Source of the DNA: Propionibacteriaceae bacterium
GTDB taxonomy: Bacteria; Actinomycetota; Actinomycetes; Propionibacteriales; Propionibacteriaceae
Direction of reading: 5' to 3'
Assembly (NCBI GenBank): GCA_009782785.1
Contig: WRIJ01000002.1
Coordinates: 1-64,000 of the forward strand
DNA: 64,000 nucleotides
Shown: positions 47,875 to 55,144 of the stretch, piece after piece
Layout of the letters: each line of letters begins with the position of its first letter
Numbering within the stretch: the stretch's first letter is position 1
Program-made: the position numbers and the translations under genes
Notes under the pieces: model-generated
What the model was told of the DNA's origin: nothing
Database searches by the model: none
Seen by the model: the letters and a program-made list of their open reading frames with translations, nothing else

Positions 47875-48688
47875 GCCCCAGGTTTTCTGGTTTCTTCAGG
47901 CGTCTGGAGTCGTTGATCCGGCAAATCACCTCAGCAATGACGTACATGGCCACCATAGGAATCAGCAAGACGATCATGGTGAGGGGGTCAGCGGGTGTGG
48001 CGATCGCTGAGAAAACAGCACAGATAACGATGGCGACGGATCTAAACCTTCCCAGAGCATGACCGGTGACTAGTCCCAATTTGTTGAGTGCCACCAGAAG
48101 AACTGGTAGGAGGAAGGTCAAACCGAAGACCACCAGGAGCCGTAACTCGAAGTTGAGGAAGGTGCCAACATCATTCAGATTAGTGACCGTGGGTGGGTTG
48201 AAACTCAACATGACCGCAAAACCATAGGGGCACATGGAATACCCCAGGGCCACCCCAGCCAAAAATAGGGGGATGGCAGCCACAAGAAAGAGGCGGGCTG
48301 TGGTTCTCTCCCGTCTACCTAGAGCAGGAATGATGAACCTCCACAGGTGATAAAGCCACACCGGGCAAGCAGCAATGAAACCAGCGAGGAAACCCACTTT
48401 GAAATAGAGGGCGAACCCAGCAGTCACCCCCTGGGTGACCATCTCCACATGGTCAGTGGGGCGCGCATTGTTGAAAATCTGAACTGCCTGATCGATGGGC
48501 CACAAAACGACCGCCAAGAGTTGGGCCTGGAAAATCAGTGCGATCGCCGTGGTGATGATGATAGCGATCATCGACATGAGGAATCGGTAACGCAATTCCC
48601 TCAAGTGGTCGAAGATGGACATCGACCCTTCGGTGTCTCGTGGCTTGGGTGCCCGAAGCCACGCCAGACGTGATCCCTTCTTGGGCAC
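47852..48688 (-). CDS. tatC: Sec-independent translocase TatC
   Basis: 278 residues with six membrane helices. The conserved SIFDHLRELRYR segment near residue 24 and the WRFIIPALGRRER loop near residue 115 form the twin-arginine signal receptor. It follows tatA by 11 bases. Inside the hydrogenase island its obvious client is the small subunit HyaA. Confidence 0.95.
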   Translation of the reverse strand: MPKKGSRLAWLRAPKPRDTEGSMSIFDHLRELRYRFLMSMIAIIITTAIALIFQAQLLAVVLWPIDQAVQIFNNARPTDHVEMVTQGVTAGFALYFKVGFLAGFIAACPVWLYHLWRFIIPALGRRERTTARLFLVAAIPLFLAGVALGYSMCPYGFAVMLSFNPPTVTNLNDVGTFLNFELRLLVVFGLTFLLPVLLVALNKLGLVTGHALGRFRSVAIVICAVFSAIATPADPLTMIVLLIPMVAMYVIAEVICRINDSRRLKKPENLGLSEPSPS

Positions 48689-48699
48689 AGAAAACTCAG

Positions 48700-48918
48700 C
48701 TACTTGCTGGACGAGGCCTCATCAGAGTCCATCTTCTCTGATTCGGAATCTGAGGAGGAATCCGCACTGATCTCATCTTTGAATTCACGGATGGCTCGAC
48801 CTGCGCCTTTACCAATGCCAGCGAGTTTTGCGCCACCAAACAATAGGACAGCGATGGCCAAAATGATTAACCATTCCATTCCACCGGGTGGCGAAAAAAG
48901 GAAAACCATGGGACTCAT
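48700..48918 (-). CDS. tatA: Sec-independent translocase TatA
   Basis: 72 residues from the ATG at 48918, chosen for its GGAGG site five bases upstream. One membrane helix (GGMEWLIILAIAVLLFGGAK) leads into an amphipathic helix with LAGIGKGAGRAIREF, the TatA/E signature, and an acidic, Ser-rich tail. TatA forms the export pore with TatC. Confidence 0.92.
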   Translation of the reverse strand: MSPMVFLFSPPGGMEWLIILAIAVLLFGGAKLAGIGKGAGRAIREFKDEISADSSSDSESEKMDSDEASSSK

Positions 48919-48969
48919 GAAAACCTCCATCATCGAGGGCGACGCCATGATCCTATCAGCCCACACCCG

Positions 48970-49068
48970 CCCCGGTCCCCTTTTCACCAATTTCCCCCAA
49001 CAAAAGGGGACGGGGCGTTTGTCACACAGGGACAACAAAAGGGGACGGGGCGTTTGTCACACGGGGAC
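48970..49068. repeat. palindrome and 35-bp tandem duplication between tatA and tatB
   Basis: CCCCGGTCCCCTTTT near 48970-48984 is complementary (one extra G) to AAAAGGGGACGGGG at 49002-49015. The segment beginning AACAAAAGGGGACGGGGCG is then repeated in tandem: 48999-49033 and 49034-49068, with one base difference near the end. Confidence 0.8.
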
Positions 49069-49125
49069 AGGCACCGCGTGACAGGGGGTCGGTATGAACT
49101 GTCACACCGTCTCGCATGACCAGGC

Positions 49126-49131
49126 TAGACT
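49126..49131 (+). promoter_or_regulatory. -10 element for leaderless tatB transcript
   Basis: TAGACT ends six bases before the ATG at 49138, with no ribosome site. Confidence 0.55.
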
Positions 49132-49137
49132 GTGGAC

Positions 49138-49545
49138 ATGACACCCATGTTTCTGGACATCTCGATGGCTGAGTTCCTGATTATTTGTGTCATCGCTGCC
49201 ATCCTGCTTGGTCCTGAAAAACTACCTCCCTTAGCGAAGAAAGCAGGACGGGTGTTCAAGTTTCTGCGTTCAGTAGCCAATAATGCCACTGAGCAGATCA
49301 AGGAGGAACTTGGTCCCGAGTTCTCCGACCTTCCCATCGACAGCATCCAGGACCTCAACCCAAAGAACCTGGTGGGTTCAATGCTCACTGGTGAAACCAT
49401 GCAGTCGGGTGTTGGTGGAGAACTCACGGCACTGCGCGACGAGATGGAATCCATGCGTACCGAGGTCACCAAACTCCGCCTCCAAGCCGGAGCCCCCCTG
49501 ATCCCCCCACGCCCGCGCACTCCCGCAGCCACACCCGAGGAATAA
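49138..49545 (+). CDS. tatB: Sec-independent translocase TatB
   Basis: 135 residues from the ATG at 49138; a GTG two codons earlier is the alternative. One N-terminal helix with the TatB pattern (MAEFLIICVIAAILLGPEKLP) is followed by a long amphipathic helix and a charged, coiled-coil-like C-terminus. It should recognise twin-arginine precursors with TatC. Divergent from tatA. A TAGACT hexamer six bases upstream predicts a leaderless mRNA. Confidence 0.88.
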   Translation: MTPMFLDISMAEFLIICVIAAILLGPEKLPPLAKKAGRVFKFLRSVANNATEQIKEELGPEFSDLPIDSIQDLNPKNLVGSMLTGETMQSGVGGELTALRDEMESMRTEVTKLRLQAGAPLIPPRPRTPAATPEE

Positions 49546-49680
49546 ACCGCACCCGTCAACCAGTTTTGAGACAGAAACGTTGCATAGTAACTCACAGTTG
49601 TCATACTGCGGAGCGCGACGGGGAACAGGTGCCGCAAAGTCACCCGATGGTGAGACAGGAACGTCAATGCCTTTCCGCAG

Positions 49681-49734
49681 ATGCTCAGTAGCGGGTGTGC
49701 TCACCACCGATGCTCAGTTGCGGTTGTGTTTACC
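49681..49734 (+). repeat. imperfect 29-bp direct repeat downstream of hypC copy 2
   Basis: ATGCTCAGTAGCGGGTGTG with CTCACC (49681-49705) recurs as ATGCTCAGTTGCGGTTGTG with TTTACC (49710-49734). The second copy covers the end of the HypC-type gene. The rest of 49546-49729 shows nothing else. Confidence 0.6.
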
Positions 49735-49972
49735 GTTGAATGGCTGAGGGTAATTGGGCTAGTTCCTCGAAGGCGGCTTGGCTTTGGGTGACTGCTTCGT
49801 CGTCGAGGAGTTGGGTAGCGAAACCGTTTTGGACCAGGACATAATCACCTGCGCGTGCTTCGGGGACGTAGGCGAAGCAGCAGGGATGTGGCTCGCCTTC
49901 ACTCAAAACATGGCCCATGGGCATGGGGCCTTCGCCGATGTCGAGAACAGGTACAGGAGCGGCAATGCACAT
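49730..49972 (-). CDS. second HypC/HupF/HoxL-type chaperone
   Basis: 80 residues. It begins MCIAAPVPV with the invariant Cys2 of HypC proteins, but is diverged from the canonical HypC at 42978-43244, with an extra CC pair (PHPCCFAYVPE, about 30-40). It lies five bases after the large-subunit-like gene, in the same direction. HoxL/HupF are HypC paralogues working with HoxV/HupK on the Fe(CN)2CO unit of uptake hydrogenases; the pairing here suggests the same role (inference). Confidence 0.75.
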   Translation of the reverse strand: MCIAAPVPVLDIGEGPMPMGHVLSEGEPHPCCFAYVPEARAGDYVLVQNGFATQLLDDEAVTQSQAAFEELAQLPSAIQR

Positions 49973-49976
49973 GGGG

Positions 49977-51224
49977 TTATCCTCTCACATCTGTATCAAC
50001 GACGAGTCCCATTGCGCCCACGGGGGCGCTGGAACAGGGCAAACATGGGTCGGCCTCACGAATAGCAGCCTCCATGTGGTGAACATTCCCGGTGGAGCCC
50101 GACGCTGCCTGGGTGAGCAGGCTCGCCAACCAGGGTTCGTTTTGAGCAGTGGGGGTCAAAATCTGTGCGGATTCCACCACACCGCGCTCACCTGTTTGAT
50201 AGCGATGAACAAGCAACCCCCGTGCACCATCCACCCATCCCACACCAACACCAGCAGCGAATTCTTCCTTCCAGGGTACGGCGACCTTGTCCAGAATCAG
50301 GATTGGATCTGTGAGAATCTGCTCAATGACTTCCACACAGTGAAGAATGATGGTGGCACGAGCCTGGGGTGCTCCCCCACCAGACTGCAACCACTGTTTC
50401 TGCAAGCGCGCTGAATGAGGTGTACCCAGTGGCGCTACACGTAACTGGGCCACGGGCCCTACCCGATAGGCCCCCTGGTCTGGACCGAGAGGGAGAAGAT
50501 AGGGGCGCGGAGCCGAGGATCCCGCATCTGTTTCAGCGACCATGGAATCCCAGTGATCGGAGGCGACTGAGTCAATGAGCACACCACCACCGCCCCCCAC
50601 CACTCGCAGGTATTCACCAAACAGATCAAGGTTGCCCCGCTCATCCACCAGAGCTACATCTGCTCCTTCAAAGTGGTCTGGCAGACTCGGTAACACACTC
50701 ACTGATTCCCACACTGCCCGAGCAGCTTCCAGAGCCTGGGGAACCATATCAAGAGTTTCAGTACGCTTCTCAGCAACCACCGGTGTGGTCACTCCCCCAG
50801 GAATAGCTGTGGTTGGGAAATGCCCTGGTGAACCAGCAGCCGCCATTGCTAGCTTCGCAAACTGGCGAAGGACCAAGGCTTGGTCGGGGAAGGTGGCAAG
50901 GAGTCCAACAACATGGATGGAGATCACCGAACCATAGTGGAGTAGCCGGCGTAGCTCCTGGGCAGCCACCGGTATTCCATCCAGCCCAGCGAGGGATTCT
51001 AGTGCTCGAACACCAGCGAGATGATGAGCCTGCGGGCAGATTCCGCACAGCCTCTCCACCAGCGAGGGCACCTCCCCCACAGCTCGACCCGTCAACATTC
51101 CATCCACACGCGGTAAGCCCGCCAAATCAAAGGTGGCACTCACCTGTCCGGCATCATCGTGTGTCACGACCACCCTGGCGGGAGCTGGATCAATGATCTC
51201 CCCAATGTTCACCTGCTGTATCAT
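49977..51224 (-). CDS. [NiFe]-hydrogenase large-subunit-like protein, HoxV/HupK-like scaffold candidate
   Basis: 415 residues, shorter than the 595-residue HyaB. It retains both cysteine pairs of a catalytic subunit: RLCGICPQAHH (Cys about 60 and 63) and DPCLPC near residue 395. After the second pair, however, the His/Arg that marks the protease cut site is replaced (SSAPVG), and no matching small subunit is encoded. Candidate role: a scaffold like HoxV/HupK that receives Fe(CN)2CO before transfer. A catalytic role with another small subunit cannot be excluded. A GAGGTGATT site precedes the ATG; 32 bases separate it from a divergent hypA. Confidence 0.7.
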   Translation of the reverse strand: MIQQVNIGEIIDPAPARVVVTHDDAGQVSATFDLAGLPRVDGMLTGRAVGEVPSLVERLCGICPQAHHLAGVRALESLAGLDGIPVAAQELRRLLHYGSVISIHVVGLLATFPDQALVLRQFAKLAMAAAGSPGHFPTTAIPGGVTTPVVAEKRTETLDMVPQALEAARAVWESVSVLPSLPDHFEGADVALVDERGNLDLFGEYLRVVGGGGGVLIDSVASDHWDSMVAETDAGSSAPRPYLLPLGPDQGAYRVGPVAQLRVAPLGTPHSARLQKQWLQSGGGAPQARATIILHCVEVIEQILTDPILILDKVAVPWKEEFAAGVGVGWVDGARGLLVHRYQTGERGVVESAQILTPTAQNEPWLASLLTQAASGSTGNVHHMEAAIREADPCLPCSSAPVGAMGLVVDTDVRG

Positions 51225-51256
51225 GGAATCACCTCACCTAAGACACAAGGAAACAC

Positions 51257-51601
51257 ATGCATGAACTCTCTCTGCTGGTCTCGGTAGTGAACTCGGTCAC
51301 GCAAGTAGCGCGATCCCGTGGAGCCACAAGAATCGAAAGAGTGGGTCTTCGTGTGGGAGCCCGAAGTGGAGCAGTACGTGAGGCCTTGGAGGGGTCGTGG
51401 CCGTTGGCGACACCAGGAACCATGTGCGAACAAGCGATTTTGGAGATTGAAGAGATCCCTGCACGAGTGTGGTGTTCCACCTGCGAGATCGATCAGGTGA
51501 TTGATGAGTTTTTCGCCCTGAAATGTCCCACATGTGGGGACCCTGCCGGCAAGATCACCAGTGGGACCGAGTTCGATGTGGCCTTCGCCGACATGGAATG
51601 A
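51257..51601 (+). CDS. hypA: hydrogenase nickel metallochaperone HypA (copy 2)
   Basis: 114 residues. MHEL start with nickel ligand His2, and zinc pairs CSTC (about 73-76) and CPTC (about 90-93). Clearly HypA, but diverged from copy 1. It lies on the plus strand inside a minus-strand operon: 32 bases from the divergent large-subunit-like gene and two bases from the convergent end of hyaD. AAGGAAA serves as ribosome site. Confidence 0.92.
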   Translation: MHELSLLVSVVNSVTQVARSRGATRIERVGLRVGARSGAVREALEGSWPLATPGTMCEQAILEIEEIPARVWCSTCEIDQVIDEFFALKCPTCGDPAGKITSGTEFDVAFADME

Positions 51602-51603
51602 TC

Positions 51604-52119
51604 TCATGAAACCTCGACTTGGTCGATATCGTCCAGCCACCCTTGGATGACACGGGTTGCCCTGGATTCTGCTTCGGCTAGTGCGCCTTGGACCTTCTCC
51701 CCTAAACCCAGGTGCGGACCAACATAGTCAGGCACGACACCCACCACAGCCAGTTCGTCGGGTTCACCACCGAGCAAACGCGCTGAGGTGAAGATATCCA
51801 GCAACCCCACTTGGTGAGGCGAGAGTTTCGAGGATAGCAACCGTGGAATTTGATCACCGGCTAGTTGAACCACCTCCCCTGGTGTGGAACCCGCCACGGC
51901 ATCTAGGATCAGTAACCGCGTCGAGTCTTGAACCACGGGTACAAGTTCGAGCCCAGCCGTACCGCCGTCAACAAAGTCAATCCGAGGATCATCAAACTTC
52001 GCAGTCAACACTTCCAGCAGGGCGAGACCGACACCATCATCGCCCATGAGGGGATTGCCGACACCCATGACGGTGACGGCAAACCCATCGCGTAAAGACT
52101 CGTCGATAACCGGACTCAC
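51604..52119 (-). CDS. hyaD: hydrogenase maturation endopeptidase HyaD
   Basis: 171 residues, M52-type protease. VMGVGNPLMGDDGVG (Glu/Asp nickel-sensing region near 25-30), DFVDGGTAGLEL and LILDAVAG are the family motifs. After nickel insertion it removes the C-terminal peptide of HyaB following DPCMSCAVH. Its start overlaps the cytochrome stop by four bases, so it is coupled to the structural operon. Confidence 0.94.
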   Translation of the reverse strand: MSPVIDESLRDGFAVTVMGVGNPLMGDDGVGLALLEVLTAKFDDPRIDFVDGGTAGLELVPVVQDSTRLLILDAVAGSTPGEVVQLAGDQIPRLLSSKLSPHQVGLLDIFTSARLLGGEPDELAVVGVVPDYVGPHLGLGEKVQGALAEAESRATRVIQGWLDDIDQVEVS

Positions 52120-53342
52120 TCAACCTTGGGGGCATCTACGGGCTCAGAGCCACGCCTGACCCAGACTCCACCGTTGATCATGGCGGACAATCCACCATGG
52201 CGTTCCAGGGATTCGCTACGCAACACCATGTAGATGTGCATGATGACGAAAGCCCACAAAAGGAACATCATCAGTGCGTGGATGAGACGCAAAGCCCCGA
52301 TACCAATCCATCCTGCAGGCAGAGAGATGAAAGCCCAGAAGGCACTGGTTTGATGATAGAGACCATAGAGCATGAACCCGGTCAGCAACTGGAATCCACC
52401 AGCGACATACAACGAGGTGTACGCCAGCTGCTGCAGTGGATTGTGAGCCAGATACAAAGGAGCATGTTCCTTGATGAAGGCATAGTGTTGCAGCACTCGA
52501 CCAAGGTTTTTGACATCTTCCTTGTTCTTCAATGGCCACAGGGTTTGCCAGCGAAGATAGCGGTCACGCGACATGAAAGCCGACCATATACGCGCCGCCC
52601 CAATCACCAGCCAGACAAAAGCTGCGGTGAAATGGATCACTCGAATCCAACCCATCAAGTAGCCACTGGCATCCGTACCGAAAGTGGTGGCCCCAAAGAA
52701 AGGATCCATGATGAAGATACCGGTGCAACTGAGGACAAAGATAGTCGCCACGTTCAACCAGTGCTGGAACCTGAGTGACACCGACCATAGCGGTACGCGG
52801 GCAAAGATCGCAGGCCCCGATGAGACATCAGCGGATTTTGCGTGACTTGCTGCAGGAGCAATCGGGACAAACCCTTCTATCCTGAACGGCCCCACGTGGT
52901 CGTCGTCATCAACTTTGGCCCGTGCCACAGCTAAAGGACGCCATCCGTTCACTTGAACAGCCTTAGCATTCTTCTTGATGACCCGGCGTTCCTCCTTGGA
53001 TATCTCCACCTTGTCGAGTACGGCATCCAGGTCACCACGCATGATCACACGATCATCGCGTCCACCATCTTGACGGTGGTAGCTACGAATCCGAGCCAAA
53101 CTGTAGCGCCTATTCGGCGATGCAGGATCAATGTCTGCTGCATCCACCTCGGGAACATCAAGACCCACATAGTTGGCTTTGAGCGATGCGATCGCAGCCC
53201 GATCGACAGGGTCATCACTATTCGGTGGGGCTGCTGCCGCCATCGTCATAATGCGACCCTCGCTGACGACACCCAGGCTATAAGCCGTCCCTGCTACCAG
53301 GGCGGGAAGCTCGGTTGTCGTAGCAGTTGAGTTACTGGTCAT
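52116..53342 (-). CDS. hydrogenase b-type cytochrome with P-type-ATPase-N-domain-like extension
   Basis: 408 residues. The C-terminal part (about 186-390) is a HyaC-type four-helix cytochrome b with candidate haem ligands His194, His237, His355 and His369; it should pass electrons from the small subunit to quinone. The first 185 residues are soluble and absent from normal HyaC (about 230 residues). They carry a string of segments like a P-type ATPase nucleotide-binding domain: DDPVDRAAI (43-51), DPASPNRRYSL (72-82), VIMRGDLDAVL (99-109), NGWRPLAVARAK (132-143) and FRIEGFVPI (153-161), without the phosphorylation DKTGT motif or ATPase membrane helices. Overlaps both neighbours by four bases. 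Confidence 0.85.
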   Translation of the reverse strand: MTSNSTATTTELPALVAGTAYSLGVVSEGRIMTMAAAAPPNSDDPVDRAAIASLKANYVGLDVPEVDAADIDPASPNRRYSLARIRSYHRQDGGRDDRVIMRGDLDAVLDKVEISKEERRVIKKNAKAVQVNGWRPLAVARAKVDDDDHVGPFRIEGFVPIAPAASHAKSADVSSGPAIFARVPLWSVSLRFQHWLNVATIFVLSCTGIFIMDPFFGATTFGTDASGYLMGWIRVIHFTAAFVWLVIGAARIWSAFMSRDRYLRWQTLWPLKNKEDVKNLGRVLQHYAFIKEHAPLYLAHNPLQQLAYTSLYVAGGFQLLTGFMLYGLYHQTSAFWAFISLPAGWIGIGALRLIHALMMFLLWAFVIMHIYMVLRSESLERHGGLSAMINGGVWVRRGSEPVDAPKVE

Positions 53343-55126
53343 GATTGGGCCACCTGGAGAACATTGCCCTCGTCATCCAAGACGTGGACAGCACACGACA
53401 TGCATGGGTCGAAGGAGTGGATGGTGCGCAGCACCTCCAGTGGCTGAGTGGGATCGGCCAAAGGATGCTCCTTGTTGCCTGCCAGTGAGTGCTCGAAGGG
53501 GCTCATTTGACCGGACTCATCACGTCCACCACCCAGCCATGTGGTCGGAACCACACACTGATAGTTGGCGATCTTCCTATCCTTGATCGTCACCCAGTGG
53601 GAGAGCATCCCGCGGGCCACCTCAAGCATGCCGAACCCGGAGGCTTCCTTCGGCCAGCTGCTGGGCTCCCACTTGGAAGCATCAAAGACATCATAATTGC
53701 CTTCGCGCAGGTTCTGGACGAATGTCGGGAAGACCTCGTCTTTCATCAGTTCCGCTGTCAACAGGCACTCGGCTGCACGAGCGAGGGCACGACCAGCAGT
53801 GGAGTTCATCTGCCCGAGGGTGATACCCAAGGTGGCCACAGCGCCGTCCACGATTTCTGTCATGCGTGGATGGCCTTGGGCGTACGCCATGATGACGCGG
53901 GCCACCGGACCCACCTGCATGCGCTTGCCGTCGTACATCGGTTCCTTGCACCAGGTGTATTTCCCATCCCAGTTGTCGTCTCGACCTACCAGCAAAACGG
54001 AGTCTGCATCAGGGAAGGTCTTTCCTTCGTAGGGTGGTTTCGGCCCTGAGTACGCCATCGTGGTTTCGCCCTCAAGTGGGGGCAATTCTTTGTCTGAACC
54101 TGAGTAGCTCAACCACGTCGAGTTCACCGATTCGGTGATCTTGGCAGGATCGAAAGGATGAACTGTCGAGAAATCATCATCGAAGATGACACCAGGTTTG
54201 ACGGTCATCTTGGAGGAAGGGAATTTCGGTTCAATATTCGGATCACCGGAATACATCGCACCGCCGAGACCCACCGCCAAATAGTTGGGGTTGGCTGCAC
54301 CGATATCGAAGTAGTCCTTATACACACCCACGATAGCCATCGCATCTGGTACATAACAGGTAGCTACGAATTCATGAATCTCGTTGATCCACTGCTGAAT
54401 GTGGGAGACCTGAACCTGGTTGACTGTCTCAGACTTGTTCTGATCGATGGTGCAAGCCATTCCACCAACAAGGAAGTGAGGGTGGGGGTTCTTTCCACCA
54501 AAGACCGTGACAATACGGATCATAGAACGCTGGAATTCCAGAGCATCTAAGTAGTGGGCCACAGCCATCAGATCAGCTTCTGGTGGGAGGCGATAATCCG
54601 CATGTCCCCAGTAGCCGTTCGTGAAGATAGATAATTGACCAGACTCGACAAGGTTCTTGACGGTGTCGCGTACCTCGGTCATGCGAGTGAGATTGTTGCC
54701 TCTCCAGGTTGAACCAATTGACTTGGCGAAATCCACAGCCTTCTGGGGGTCAGCGCTCGCTGCATTAGCTGCGTTGACGAAATCCAAGGCATGTAGGTGA
54801 TAGAAGTGCACCACATGGTCATGGATATCGGTGGTAGACAACACCATGTCACGGATGAGCATGGCCTGTTCGGGTGGCTGTGAGCCGATAGCATCCTCAA
54901 CTGCCATCACCGAAGTGGTGGCGTGGGTGCCCGTACACACTCCGCAGATGCGGTTGACGAAAGCCCAAGCATCCCTGGGATCACGGCCTTTGAGGATTTC
55001 TTCTAAACCCCTGAATTGGGTGGTGGAACTCCAAGCATCAGTGATCTTGCCACCTTCTGTTTCGAGTTCAATGCGCAGGTGACCCTCAATACGTGTGATG
55101 GGGTCGATAACGACGCGGTCTGCCAT
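53339..55126 (-). CDS. hyaB: [NiFe]-hydrogenase large subunit
   Basis: 595 residues. Nickel ligands: RICGVCTGTH (Cys61, Cys64) and DPCMSCAVH (Cys575, Cys578, His581); the 14 residues after His581 are the peptide removed by HyaD. The family opening VIDPITRIEGHLRIE is present. With HyaA it forms a membrane-bound group 1 uptake hydrogenase that oxidises H2 at the outer face. AAAGGA precedes the ATG, 18 bases after hyaA. Confidence 0.97.
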   Translation of the reverse strand: MADRVVIDPITRIEGHLRIELETEGGKITDAWSSTTQFRGLEEILKGRDPRDAWAFVNRICGVCTGTHATTSVMAVEDAIGSQPPEQAMLIRDMVLSTTDIHDHVVHFYHLHALDFVNAANAASADPQKAVDFAKSIGSTWRGNNLTRMTEVRDTVKNLVESGQLSIFTNGYWGHADYRLPPEADLMAVAHYLDALEFQRSMIRIVTVFGGKNPHPHFLVGGMACTIDQNKSETVNQVQVSHIQQWINEIHEFVATCYVPDAMAIVGVYKDYFDIGAANPNYLAVGLGGAMYSGDPNIEPKFPSSKMTVKPGVIFDDDFSTVHPFDPAKITESVNSTWLSYSGSDKELPPLEGETTMAYSGPKPPYEGKTFPDADSVLLVGRDDNWDGKYTWCKEPMYDGKRMQVGPVARVIMAYAQGHPRMTEIVDGAVATLGITLGQMNSTAGRALARAAECLLTAELMKDEVFPTFVQNLREGNYDVFDASKWEPSSWPKEASGFGMLEVARGMLSHWVTIKDRKIANYQCVVPTTWLGGGRDESGQMSPFEHSLAGNKEHPLADPTQPLEVLRTIHSFDPCMSCAVHVLDDEGNVLQVAQS

Positions 55127-55144
55127 GGTTTATTCCTTTCAGGA

